From assembly GCA_016271365.2 (NCBI GenBank), contig CM057456.1, positions 891,680,001 to 891,744,000 on the forward strand: DNA of 64,000 bases. Reading direction: 5' to 3'. Made by a program: the position numbers and the translations under genes. The stretch comes from Neoceratodus forsteri (lineage: Eukaryota; Chordata; Ceratodontiformes; Ceratodontidae). The notes under the pieces were generated by a model. The model did no database searches, was not told where the DNA came from, and saw nothing but the letters and a program-made list of their open reading frames with translations. Shown piece after piece: positions 12,955 through 24,014 of the stretch; the stretch's first letter is position 1, and each line of letters begins with the position of its first letter.

Positions 12955-13835
12955 GCCCAAATTTTCAACATGCCCTTTTTGGGACCCCCCATCATGATCA
13001 ATTGCACTGTCATTAGGCAAATCTGTCCCAAAAGGTGATTTTGCAGTCCCTGCTCAAAATTGCCTTTCAGGCAAGAGATGAAAATTTCCTCTGCTCTTGT
13101 TCATGAGGTGGGGTCACAAGAAGGCTATGTTGAAAATTTGGTGTAAAAATATTGAAAAATAAAGTGATGAGCCTACATTGAATTATGTGATCACGGGCTC
13201 GTAACTTTGGTAATGTTCAATATTTTTACCCCAAATGTACATCACAGCCATAGCTTTATAGCACCTCATAAATAAGATGGCTGTCATTTTTCAAATCCTG
13301 GCCAAAATTTTTTTCACATGACAAAAGGTGATTTCGTGGTCCCTGCGTAAAAATCACCTTTTGGGCAGGAGTTGAAAACTTTCTCTGCCATTGTTCAAGA
13401 GGTGGAGTCATAAGAAGACTATGTTGAAAATTTGGTGTAACAATATTAAAAAACAACAAAGTTACGAGCCTACATTGCATTTTGCGAATGCAGGCTCGTA
13501 ACTTTTGTAATTTTCAATATTTTGACCCCAGATTCACAACATAGCCATTTTGTACAGCAACTCATGAATGTGATAGCATTCATTTTTCAGCTCCAGCCCA
13601 AAATGTGTTTTTGCATCCTGAAAGCTGATTTTGCAGTCCATGCGCAAAGTCCACCTTTTGGGCATGAGTTAAAACATTTGCTCTGCCCCTCTTCACGAGG
13701 CAGGGTCATAACAAGGCTATGCTAAAAATTTGGCGTACAAACATTACAAAACAACAAGTTTACGAGCATACGTTTCATTTTGCTAATGCGGGCTTGTAAC
13801 TTTGGTAATTTTCAATATTTTTACCCCAAATTCCT
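12955..13835. repeat. Tandem array of ~295-bp palindromic units
   Basis: The anchor 'aaggtgatttygyrgtccc' recurs near 13032, 13325 and 13622, giving a period of about 292-297 bp and roughly three copies. Each unit is itself a foldback. In unit 2, 16-nt arms at 13461-13476 and 13487-13502 pair at 15 of 16 positions. Complementarity continues outwards for well over 80 bases on each side (for example 'ctatgttg' near 13420 against 'caacatag' near 13540). The array is therefore about six ~147-bp monomers in alternating orientation. No protein is encoded. It may be a satellite or a foldback transposon multimer. Confidence 0.8.
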
Positions 13836-14521
13836 CCCATGCAGCCCTGTCAGCTCTGGTCAGAGTTTGCTTACCTAGACATAGCTGACAGTAGTAAAAA
13901 GCCTGCATACTAGACTTTCACAAGTGATACAGGTCTCCACCCTTCCATCGCCCTCGCTTAAACTAAGCTACAAAGAAACATGTGATGTAAATGTTCAGCT
14001 TAACAAAGCAATCTGCTCAAGATGCATCATAAACCGAGGTCAGTATAACAATATAAACAGATTATTTTATGTTATAAAATGCCTGGAAAGAATCTAGAAA
14101 CTTCATTGACCAAAAAGCATCTTTGGACACGGTTTTACCTACACACACACTAGCCCTAATAAAACCTAATTATCAACCACCTGTGTTACATATCACTACA
14201 TTCGCATACCAGCTTTTAAAACCAACCTGTCTACCTTCCTTTCTCTCTCCCCATTCAGTGCAGCCTAGCTACCATGCAGAAAGCTAGAGCACAGCTGTTT
14301 TTTTAGCTCCTAACTCAGCAACAAGAGTAGCAGCCACAGCCAGACACACTAATCTTTAGGTGGGCAAAATGGACTACTTAATCACTTCTTACACCATAAA
14401 ACATAAATCCACTGTACTGTTGCACTCATAAAACTGTTATTTTTTTAATATGCTTACCTAGTTATTTTGTCTCTTATTCATTTTATCACTTATCTCTGAA
14501 CAACTCGTTATAATATCTAAT
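13836..14521. other. Intronic DNA, nothing recognised
   Basis: AT-rich, no open frame of note and no repeat that I could match. It ends in 'ttttaaat' (14522-14529), which also follows the 3' tail of LINE-K at 29563-29570. Confidence 0.5.
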
Positions 14522-15149
14522 TTTTAAATCACTCCCTCTTGGATTGGGTCCTCTACTCCCATAGTCCTGTAGATGCCTGTACCCTCCCTGGCATCCTCAG
14601 TGACCACCATATGGTATACAGAGTACGTAAGATTCATCACCTCAAAGCTCCCTCCCTCTAAATTCATCCAGATCTGGTCCTTCCAGTCGTTGGATTTGCC
14701 CCACCTCCATGCTACTCTGGTAGCCACAGATTGGTTCCCTATTTCTACTGCTGGCAATGTTGACAATGCCTTCAGTCTTCTCCTCCAAATTTATGCCTGT
14801 CTGGGATTATCATGCCTCCCTTAGAAGAACCAGGGTTAGACAATCTCATCTCCCATGGATCTCAGCAGAGTTGCTGACTTGTCACCTGGTATGTGACCTT
14901 GCATGGAGAATGTACAAGCCCCCTGGCTCCCCTGCTGACTTGACATATTACTAGACCCTCTGTAATGCCTGTACCAGAGCTACTAGCCTTGCAAAGTCTG
15001 CACACTTTGCATCCACTCTCCAGAACAACCTTAATCACCCATCTAAGTTCTGGAAGGTAATTCCCGCCCTCTTCTCCCTTCCCCTCCGACCCAGTCCCTT
15101 CTCCCTGTTCTCAACCTGGGCGATACATCTATCTCTGACCCTGCTGCAG

Positions 15150-15961
15150 GTGCTTCCTTTTTCAATTTTTTTTTCACCTCTTGTGCCCGCTCCCTCCTCC
15201 CCCACTCACTCTTCTAATTACCCTCACACTCTCCTACCTTACACCGCTATTGCACCCCTCACTTTTTCTTTCTTCTTCTTGCTCATGCTGCTGCCCTCCC
15301 TATTACCTACCTCCTTCAACCTCTCTTTCTCCTTGTCCTCAGTCCCTAGCTCTTGGAAGTTGGCAACAGTCATTCCCCTTCCTAAAGATGGCAACCCTTC
15401 TTCCCCTGGTAATTACTGTCCTATCTCTCTGCTGCCCACTTTAGCTAAACTCCAGGAAAACCTTGTTCCCATCCCAACTCTCCTCTTTTCTTGCCTCTTC
15501 TTCATTCATCACTCCTTTCCAGTCTGACTTCAGGAAGTTCCGCTCCGCCTCACCCCTTTGGATCACTGATACCATCCTCACTGGCATGGATCAGGGTCTA
15601 GTCACCTCCGTCATCTTTGTTGATTTAACCAAGGCTTACGACACTATTGCCCACCCCATTTTGCTGGACAAGTGTCAGGCAGCTAGACTCTGCACCTTCT
15701 CAGTTGAGTGGTTCAGTTCCTACCTTAATGGCAGGTAACAAGTTGTCTGTATTAGAGACTTCCTCTCCCCTTCACTCCCAAACTGCTCAAGCATCCCCCA
15801 AGCATCTGTACTTGGCCCAATTCTTGTCTCCATTTATCTAAATGACCTCCCCACGCCTGCTCTTCTGTGCCCATTCACTGTATGCAGATGATAAGATACT
15901 CTATACCTATGGCCCCTCTGCCCCTGTGACCTCACAGCACAGCTACAACTGGACTTTAAAT
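15150..15961 (+). pseudogene. LINE-K reverse transcriptase, N-terminal part
   Basis: After a Pro/Ser-rich linker the frame reads WKLATVIPLPKDGNPSSPGN and then PISLLPTLAKL, the usual start of a Jockey-superfamily RT. Next come FQSDFRKFRSASPLWITDTI and VIFVDLTKAYDTIAHPILL, and after two frameshifts SLYADDKILYTYGP. Motifs A (D in FVDLTKAYD) and C (YADD) are both present. The piece stops where DIRS-C enters. Confidence 0.75.
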
Positions 15962-16250
15962 GGAAATTACGTACCTATAGTAATTCTTGATCTTCTCTTG
16001 TATCTTCACCATTCATTACTGCTTGGGTGCAAGCCGGAAGCGTGAACCTGCCATGGAGTTTTTTTTTTTTTTTTTGGAGAGGAATCAGCGCCGATGTGCC
16101 ACTTTAAGAGTGATCGCTACATGGTGCGCAAGGCGGCCGTTAGGCCAGAGACTCCTCCTCCATCCCAGTTCTGTAAGCTGGAGAGCCGAAATAATGATAA
16201 GAAAAAAGGACAGCGAGGCAAGAGAGCCAAGGGATAGGTCAAAGTAAGGA
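15962..16250. repeat. DIRS-C left inverted terminal repeat
   Basis: It starts 'ggaaattacgtacc'. The stretch 'caccattcattactgcttgg' near 16010, the oligo-T tract and the following 'gcgc'-rich block pair, inverted, with 21870-22088. Confidence 0.8.
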
Positions 16251-17171
16251 TACAAACTGAAAAAGGAATAAACTGATAGAGGACAGGAAAGAGGAAAACC
16301 TACCCTATTGAACCGCAGGCCTCACTCCTGGAGTGGCTCCGAGGGAGGAACAGATAAGGGAGAGAGAGAAAAGGAAGAAGAAGAGAGAGAGGGGGGTGTT
16401 GGGAGGAGGGAGAAGTTCTGCCAAGTTGTGAGAATTGACTTGAAGGCTCGTAAGCTCAGGAGCAAGGATCCCCTTTAGGAAAACTGGTGAAGAAGGTTCA
16501 ACTGAACCTTTTTCACAGCTTGTTACACAAAAGGCAGACTCTCTGCACCTCCCGCCATCCCCAACCCCTTACACTCCAGCTGAGAGCTCACAGACTGCCA
16601 AGGCAGAAAATCTGTTCTGAAAGGAGAGCGTCCAACTAGGAAGGGGAAAGAAGCCCACTAGCACCCTGTTACGTGCCAACACAGATGTGTGTAGGGAGGG
16701 GGGTATTTGAAGCCCTACAGAGGGCATCCCTTTGCGGAAAAGGACAGAGTGGGAACTCAGTCTGACTCCCTGAAGGCCAGGCAAAACAGATCACCAGTTC
16801 AAGGCAACTGGAGTGCCAGGACAGCATTTAACTAGCAGAGGCTGGCGCAAACAGGAGATTCAGACATGCCAGAGGGGACCATTTGAGGAACGGTTTCTTT
16901 AACTGTGAATTGAGCAACATGGCTTAAGAAGGAGCCAAGAGGTCACCTCCAGGGCAATCAGAAAGAGTTCCCTCAGGATAGAGATAAATTCTACTCATTC
17001 CCCTATCTTTCTCAATTAAATGGATCCGTTCTGAGAGAAGAACAGAAGGCTCAAAAACCTTTTTTTTTTTTAGGTTTTAAGGCCATGAAAAGGAGAGGGG
17101 AGGAACAAGCAGGGAGGGGGAGAAGCCGAAGAAGGAGGCCTGTGAGGGGAAGTGGTCGGGTATCAGTAATG

Positions 17172-17273
17172 AATGGTGAAGATACAAGAGAAGATCAAGA
17201 ATTACAGTAGGTACGTAATTTCCTTATCTTCCCTTGTCAGTCTTCACCATTCATCACTGCTTGGGTGAGCACC
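17172..17273. repeat. DIRS-C internal complementary region
   Basis: The part 'aatggtgaagatacaagaga' through 'gtacgtaatttcc' is the exact reverse complement of the left terminus. The part 'atcttcccttgtcag' through 'ctgcttgggtg' is the reverse complement of the right terminus, with one or two mismatches. Confidence 0.88.
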
Positions 17274-17380
17274 AAGCCCCCCCCAAAGGGGGACTAGGAA
17301 AACCCTGAGGGAACAAGACCCTCAGCCTCCTGCTGGTGAAAAACAGAAGGAAAAGAACCTGGACTTACAAGACAGGAAGC

Positions 17381-18140
17381 CTAAGGCCGAGGAGAGCTAG
17401 GAGGTGTCCCCCGAAGATGAGGAGACAGAGGAAGCCCCTGCAGAAGCCTCCTAGCCCTGGTTGAAAAAAGGCTGGTCCCTTGGAAGGCGGAGCGGATCAC
17501 CCTACGCTGAGCCAGGGGTGACAATCTTGATAGACGAAGCCATGTCGTCCGCCTAATGCAGATCGCTGTCCCCGCAAGCCTGGAAGCCACCTCACTGGCA
17601 TCATAGGATGCCCTGGCTTGGTGCCTTGCCAGTTCCAGGCCTACAGCGGAGAGGGCCACAGCTTGTCTGGATTGCTCCGTATCAGGCATTGATGCTAGAA
17701 GTTGAGAGAGCATCAACCATAAGTGCCTGTTGTAGGCAGCATGGTGAGCCTGATGTGATGCAATGCACATCACACGAGAAGAGAGAACACTCTTCACCCC
17801 CACTGGTTAAATTGTAAGGAATCTGAGTCCGGTGGATGGTCGTGTGCCAGGTGGCAGCAGCCGAAAGTAGTCTCTAGGAACTCCAATCCCTACGGTGGGT
17901 TGGGGTGTGTACAGAGACTCAGATGGGGCAAAATACCTCCTCCTCCTGCAGTCTGCCGGGGCTGGAAAAGGAGCGGCTGGAGACTGCCAGGTGTGGATAG
18001 ACGCCTCCTGGAAAGGGCTAGGCCAGGATGGCACCACCAGATGCTGTGCACTGAATTCACGCGTCTCCCACTCAGTATTGTCATGCCTGACATAGGAGAT
18101 AAGGAAGTCCCCCAACCATCCTCGAAAGGAATTGCTGATA
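17381..18140 (-). pseudogene. DIRS-C gag-like ORF, C-terminal part
   Basis: The frame contains NRHLWLMLSQLLASMPDTEQ, then ELARHQARASYDASEVASRL and RRTTWLRLSRLSPLAQRRVI. It aligns by eye with the same region of the DIRS-D and DIRS-J gag (ASKVQFHATVDSNDVASRVM, RRHAWLRCTSLS). It ends in LLQGLPLSPHLRG and a Pro-rich tail. No RT follows. Confidence 0.65.
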
Positions 18141-20235
18141 AGAAAAAATTACTCACCATAGTAATGTTGTTTCTTCTAATGGAGTCTTGCTGTATTCAGA
18201 CATAATGCAGTTAGCCCCAGCACTTGAACTGCCCCGGAGAGGAGAGAATTAACTCCATGCAAAAGCATGGAACGTTGAGCTCGAACTCGGTTTTCAAACC
18301 TCTGTCTGTGGTACTTACCAGTGCAACCGTCAGATTCTTTACTCCGCCTAACAGTGAAGTCGCTCCAGAGATTCCTCTGCTCGGTTCGGTAAATGGAAAG
18401 CGTTCAGTTTAAAACTTATTCTTTATTGTTTTTTCAGATTTCCAGCCTCTGTCTACGGTACAGGTAGTGTGGTAGATAGGTAGTGACTGTATTTTATTTT
18501 AAATAACTTGTGGAAATTGTTGGTTTCTTCCCGGTCGGTCCGGTTAGGAGCCGACCTTGTGTTTCCTTCTAATTTTAAATTGATTATTTTAGAGTGGTGT
18601 TCCGGTACCGATCTGTTTCAAAAGAACCAGTCTTTTTCTCGGTTCTTTTCCAAACCCGTGACACGGTTGTTACCAATCGGTTGGTATTACCTGGCTTGAC
18701 AACTATAGAGGTAATTTTGGTAGGCTGGCCATGTCTGAGAAACCCAAAAAGAAAGCCAGTCCCACTGGGTTTCAGCACTGTACTGATGCTTGGGGAGGCC
18801 TTTGCCAAGGCCAACCCCCACCTCATCTGTGTTTATTGTCTGGGGTTTGACCACCTCCAGTCAGACTGCCAAATTTGCAAAAACTTTCCTAAAACCACTC
18901 TAGAAAAAAGACTGAGTTGGTTGAAGGAAAGGGAGGCCGAGAAGTCCGTAGACCCGGATGGCCAGCCCGGTTCGGTGACGGCCAAACCTGGGGAGGTGCC
19001 TACTGACCTAGGCGATACCTCCTCAAGCAAAAGGAGAGCTGACTCTGAAGGTCGGTTCCATCAAAAAAGCGAAAGTCCGCGGTTCGGATCCAGTACTGCT
19101 TACTCAACCGTGGGCCAGAGATAGCCAAAGCGATTAGTACTGTCCAGTAACCCGTCGGTTCGTCGAACGGTGCATGAGTTAGACGGTCGGTTCGGTCTGA
19201 ACTGGCTCCTTCGGATTACGATCCGAATGCTTTCTATGAGGAGTGAAAGGGAGATGAAGACTATCCCAATGATGATGACGATGATTACGACAGTGGAGGT
19301 CTGGATGTGCCCATTGAACTGGACATCTCCCCAGACAGACCCTCTGATGTCTCCCCTCCCAGGCTTTCTGAGTCCCCTTCTCACTTCTTGTTTTACAAGA
19401 AGGTGGCTGAAACCCTCCAGCTCCCTTTGGTTGAAGCTGCTAAGGAGGAAGAAGAGCCTGATTTTGTGGAAATGATGGACATCCTGGAGTCCAAAAGGTT
19501 GTCTATTCCCCTTCACAAGTCCTTGGGGAAACAGACAAAAAAGATTCTACAGACTCCTAACTCTTTACCTCCTGTAGATAAAAGAATGGACAGGAGATAC
19601 ATGTTATCAGGCTCAGCTGCGGAGTTCCTTTATTCACATAGCAGCCATGTTGGGGTAGTGCAGGCTGCAGCCTGTGACAGGGCAAACACTCCTTTGGCTT
19701 CACCCACCCCGACAAGGACTCCAGGAAAGTCGATGCCATGGCCAAGAAACTATACTTGCCATCCTCTTTGGGACTCAGGCAGGTAAATTATATGGCCTAC
19801 ACAGCCAGGTACCAGAATTCCAGGTGGGATACGGTTCTGGAACTGGCTAAAAAGGCCTCCCCCCAGCAAACCAAAGAGCTGGAGGAGGTGGCTGCAGATG
19901 GAATGGAGGCATCCAAAGTACAATTTCACGCTACTGTGGACTCCAACGATGTGGCATCCAGAGTCATGGCTACATCTGTGTCTCTCAGAAGGCATGCTTG
20001 GCTCAGATGTACTAGCCTATCACAGGACACCCAGTCTAAGGCTATGGATTTTCCTGTAGTTGGTAACTCTCTGTTTGGGGAGCAGACAGAGGCTTACATG
20101 AAGAAAATGGACGAATATAGAACCACTTACAGCAGTGCACAGGCCAAGGAAAGGCAAGCCACTCCTCAGAAGCAGCAGTCCAGGGGCAGGGGCAGGCCTT
20201 TTCACAGGCCTTTTTACCAAGCCCAGGCCTCCTCG
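18141..20235 (+). mobile_element. DIRS-D, DIRS fragment with terminus plus gag only
   Basis: It is inserted in the gag of DIRS-C and is the only DIRS copy on the plus strand. The left end 'gaaaaaattactcaccatag' and the following 240 bases match the left ends of DIRS-G and DIRS-J. A leader and a gag-like ORF follow. The right limit is near 20235, where the frame leaves the QAQASSS stretch shared with DIRS-J. No RT, RNase H, recombinase or second terminal repeat was found. The copy is either 3'-truncated or a gag-only derivative. Confidence 0.75.
18731..20235 (+). pseudogene. DIRS-D gag-like ORF
   Basis: The start ATG at 18731 gives MSEKPKKKASPTGFQHC. A one-base frameshift follows, after which the frame reads ICVYCLGFDHLQSDCQICKN, the zinc-knuckle-like motif. 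An acidic region is then followed by EEPDFVEMMDILESKRLSI, HSSHVGVVQAAACDRA, SLGLRQVNYMAYTARYQ and SLRRHAWLRCTSLSQDTQSK. The sequence ends RGRGRPFHRPFYQAQASSS. The same blocks occur in DIRS-J gag on the minus strand. Three or more frameshifts break the ORF. Confidence 0.75.
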
Positions 20236-20239
20236 TCTT

Positions 20240-21717
20240 ACCCACAATGCTCAGAAGACTCCTGCAGTGGAGGGGACAGGTGAAATACCCACTCATGCAT
20301 GTGTCTAACATATGACGGGAAGGCCGCCGTAGTGCCTCTGAACGTCTCCAAGGATAACGGCCCTGTCGGACCGACATGGCCTGGAAGAGAGGGTGGTGGC
20401 TGCAGAGGAATGGGAGAGGGGCACCTATGAATAGGCAACTGTCCTCTGCCAGGGCTCTGAAATCCAGGGAACAGAGCCCGAGCTGGCGGGGTTCCTGAAA
20501 TCAAACCAGGTAGCAAGACGGAACCCTGGGGATGCGAACTCTGGAAGTGCCCAAACGGGGAATCTCCCCTGTGACGCGCCTGGGGCTGCATGGGTCCAGA
20601 AGGGCAACACATAGCGGCGCCACTGGAAGGGTCCCCCGAGCCCAAGAAGGAAAGGCGGGGTTCGGCGCTATGGGTCCGCCCCGCACTCCGAAAGGTGGCG
20701 GAAGGAAGCCGATGCCTCTCACCCCTACCCCCCAACCCCTCAGACTCTAAAGACGCCCTCCTCCTCGACTCCAGCATAGGGGTCCGTCGACCCCTGAGGA
20801 CAAAACCACCAATCCACCCCAGGAAGACACAGCAGCACCAGGGCTGGCAGCTGCCACCGTCTCCCTTGGGGGGACAGCCCCCTCCCTGACCCCCAAACTG
20901 CCCTCCCCAAGGACTCCAAGCCACCCCCAGCCTGGGAGTCCTTGGAGGAAGAGCATTCCGGAGATTTAGGAATAGGGCCGTTGGGTCGCCTGACACCGTG
21001 CCTCCAAAAAGACTCTGACTCCGAGGAATCGGGTGCGTGATCGGGTCCACATCTAAATCGCCAATCAGCAGGACCTCGAGGCTGGCTACCCCAAGAGTCC
21101 ACAGGGAGGCGGCGCCGGTGTCGGTCAAGACATCAGCCACTCCCCGCATATCGCCCAATAGCGGTGTCACCCCGATCACCAGCACCGCGAATGATGCCGG
21201 GATCTGGGACAACACCGGCAGGCGGCACCGAGGGTCCTCCAGTGCTGGATCCCACAACCATGGGCCGCAACACTGGGGAAGTGTGCACCTCTGAGGAGGT
21301 GACTGCTGAGGTGGTGTCCCCGACGCGACCCCGGGAGGGGTCACGACGTTCCTCCAGCACCGCAAAAGAGGCCTCCTCCTCGGCAAGGCTTGAAGATGAG
21401 GAGGCCTCCTCCTCACCGGACCGTATAGTCCTTGGAGGGGACCAGGAGGAAGGGCCTAAAGTTCTGGCCTGGCAGACCCGAGATCGACGCCATCCTCCGA
21501 AAGTCGGCGGAGCCCTGTTGACTTTAAACGCACGTACCTCAAGAACCCGGGGATCCATCGAAAAACAGGCATCGCATCTATCCATGTCATGGTTAGGTCC
21601 CAGGCACCGAAGGCAAACATCATGTCAGTCCATCATGGAGAAATGCCAGCCATAGGAGCACCAACGCATGGGGGCACGGCCCGCTTTCGACTTACGCAGA
21701 GCTCCCAAAATGGACAT
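20240..21717 (-). pseudogene. DIRS-C gag-like ORF, N-terminal part
   Basis: The start ATG is at 21717. After an in-frame stop, the frame reads CLRCLGPNHDMDRCDAC, the same C-x2-C ... H ... C-x2-C pattern seen in every DIRS gag of the window. The following ~400 codons are rich in E, S, P and R (for example EEEASSSSSLAEEEASF). They are interrupted by frameshifts and, at the left edge, by DIRS-D. Confidence 0.65.
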
Positions 21718-21869
21718 GATGTGAAATAAAATATAACACAGAAAAAGCTTCCAGCACCGTTAAGAAAATAAATGGAACGAACTTACCAACGTCGGGAGAG
21801 AACCGGGATTGAGGAGTCGCAGAAGGTGTCAACGAAAGGCCTAATAGAATACTTCACACTGAAACTCAC

Positions 21870-22088
21870 GCAGCAGGTGCAGCCTTGACGGCGGGAGAAA
21901 CAGAACTGGGTGGAGGAGGAGTCTGTGGCGCCTAACAGATGCCCCTAGTGCACCATGCAGCGCGTCGCTCTTGGGGGCGGCGCCATCAGCATTGACTCCT
22001 CTCCAAAAAAAAAAAAACTCCCATGGCAGGTGAGTGCCTCCGGCTTACACCCAAGCAGTAATGAATGGTGAAGACTGACAAGGGAAGA
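21870..22088. repeat. DIRS-C right inverted terminal repeat
   Basis: It ends 'gactgacaagggaagat'. The reverse complement matches the left repeat and the second half of the internal complementary region. Confidence 0.8.
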
Positions 22089-22352
22089 TCAACGTCCAGC
22101 GCTGGTTCCATGAAAACCAGCTTTCCCTCAATGGCAAGAAAATGGTCTCCGTGGTTTTGACACCAGGCAGAGGCTTGCTAGAGTCACATCTCTTACCTCT
22201 TTCCATACCAATTATGGGCAGCAACTAAAGATGTCTCCTCTTTCAAGTACCTCGGAGTCTGGCTAGGCCATCACCTTGATTTCTCCGTTCATGTCGATGC
22301 TATCCACATGAAGCTACACCCCATATTTGGTGCACTTTACAGGACTGAGAGG

Positions 22353-22560
22353 AAAGTACAGTTACATAGGAGCTTACCGTAACAGTAGATCATTGAGAGA
22401 GGTTCCCTCAGTGGGTCATCACAATTAGGACTGACGTCGCCTGACATCGGGCTGCACAGCAGACTTTTCCAGCAATCCCTGACGGGGAAGTCCCCACGCC
22501 CGCCCTCCAGTTCTCCGGCCGGAGCCAGGAAGAGGCCTAACAGCAGGAGCGAACAGGATT
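22353..22560. repeat. DIRS-B left inverted terminal repeat
   Basis: It begins 'gtacagttacatagg'. The outer 65 bases reappear inverted at 22612-22675, and the inner part pairs with 28560-28740. Confidence 0.8.
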
Positions 22561-22611
22561 GGAGACCCTGTAAAAATTAAAATGAGGGGAAGGAGGGAGG
22601 GAAAAATATGA

Positions 22612-22735
22612 CCTACTGAAGAAACCTCTCTCAAAGATCTACTGTTACGGTAAGTTCCTACATAACTGTACTATCTTACTTTGAGAGGGTTCCTTCAGTA
22701 GGTCATCACAAGTAGGACTGAGTCCCAAGCAGTCC
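22612..22735. repeat. DIRS-B internal complementary region
   Basis: The reverse complement of the left terminus ('aactgtac') joins directly to that of the right terminus ('tatcttactttgagaggg'). This defines where the two ends meet in the circular form. Confidence 0.87.
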
Positions 22736-22817
22736 CTCTAAGGAGAGACCGAGAGAAACTAGGAAGGGGGACAAAACAAAATCCACAGAAAAGAATGAGG
22801 TCCGAAAAGGACCCAAC

Positions 22818-23861
22818 CTAGGACAACAGACCCTGCAGGACAGATAGGCCAAAGCCAGCCCTCTGCCTAAAAGCAATGTCCAAACTATAATGCTTGGTAA
22901 AGGTATGGGCAGAACTCCAACTAGCGGCAGCACAAATATCCGCTGCAGAAACATTACGAAGGAAGGCTGCAGGAGCGGCCATGCCCCTAGTAGAATGACC
23001 CCTGATAACACCCGGGAGGGGTTTGTCATACTTTTGATAAAAGTATCTGATGCAGTTGCCCAACCACTTGGAAAGGCCCTGCTTGGAAACTGGTTTGCCT
23101 CGAGTTCGAGGTGTGAAGGAGACAAACAACTGGTCGCAAGAGCGAAATTCCTTGGTTCGGTGTGTGTAACACTGGAGAATCCAGTGCACATCCATCGTAT
23201 GGAGGAGTGCCTCACCCCTGTTAGCGGGAGTCGGATAATATACTGGAAGCTCTACTGATTGGTTCAGAGTAGCTTCCGACACCACTTTTGGGAGGAGCTT
23301 CGGATGGGTTCTGAGAACCGCCCTGTCCCAGTGAAAAATAAGGTAAAGTTCCTTACAAACCAACGCGTTAAGCTCCGAAATTCTTCAAGCTGAAGTGATG
23401 ACAACCAGAAACAACGCCTTCCAAGATAGGAAGCGTAGGTCATAGCTCATTGCTGGTTCAAAAGGAGGCAAGGTGAGCTTTTCCAGGATGAAATTCAGGT
23501 CCCATGGTGGTGCTGGGCTGAGGATGGGGGTTTTCAGATGGAGAATCCCTTTCAAAAAGGTCTCTGAGATATCCAGCTGAGCCACGGGTTTACCATCCAC
23601 CAGCTCGTGGTATGCCGAGATAGTCGAGAGGTGCATTTTCAAAGAGGAATAGGCAAGCCCTGAGTGAAGGAGGTATTCCATGACTTGTGGGGCCGAGCAA
23701 GAAAAAGGGTTCCAGCCTTCGTGGTCATCCAAACGGAAAACCGCTTCCACTTCAAAGCATAAGTGGAACGGGTAGAAGGTTTTCTGGCTTCGACAAGGAC
23801 CTGTGTCACTCAAGAGGATACCCCAAAGCGATAGATGGCTACGTCTGCAGGAGTCATGCAT
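22818..23861 (-). pseudogene. DIRS-B tyrosine recombinase, one in-frame stop
   Basis: A single frame runs through the domain except for a TGA at 23385-23387. That stop lies exactly where DIRS-G has the first Arg of SARRISEL, consistent with a CGA to TGA change. Catalytic features are RISEL (box I Arg), GHSTRGMAAPAAFLRN (H-x-x-R) and TFTKHYSLDI (nucleophile Tyr). The N-terminal part has YSSLKMHLSTIS and TLPPFEPAMSYDL. The role is integration of the circular DNA without a target-site duplication. Confidence 0.85.
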
Positions 23862-24014
23862 GCAGATGCAAGGTCCTGAGCCCCGGATGAACCAGACAAC
23901 CTTGATCCTGAGTAAGGAGGTCGTGTGTCAATGGAAGTAGAACCGGTGGCTCCCTGGATAGCTGCTGAAGCAGCGGGAACCAAATCTGTCTCAGCCAAAG
24001 AGGAGCGATGAGAA

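Larger units (their letters stand above)
15962..22088 (-). mobile_element. DIRS-C, gag-only DIRS copy (non-autonomous)
   Basis: It is inserted in LINE-K and oriented on the minus strand. The ends are inverted repeats: 15985-16190 pairs with 21880-22080, sharing 'cttcaccattcattactgct' and an oligo-T block followed by 'ggagagga'. An internal complementary region lies at 17172-17273. Read from the right it has a gag-like ORF (21717 down to about 20240, then 18140 to 17381, split by DIRS-D). Directly after gag come the internal complementary region and the left end. I find no RT, RNase H or recombinase. Without DIRS-D the copy is about 4 kb. It shares end sequence with DIRS-F. It must have moved with enzymes from a relative, or it lost them by deletion. 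Confidence 0.8.

Noticed and set aside
19738..20283. Long plus-strand ORF as a possible host gene
   Set aside because: It is the C-terminal part of the DIRS-D gag-like ORF. The same protein blocks occur in DIRS-J.
20238..21416. 392-codon minus-strand ORF as a novel host protein
   Set aside because: It lies between the DIRS-C ends, directly downstream of a gag zinc-knuckle-like motif, and is a frame of that gag region.
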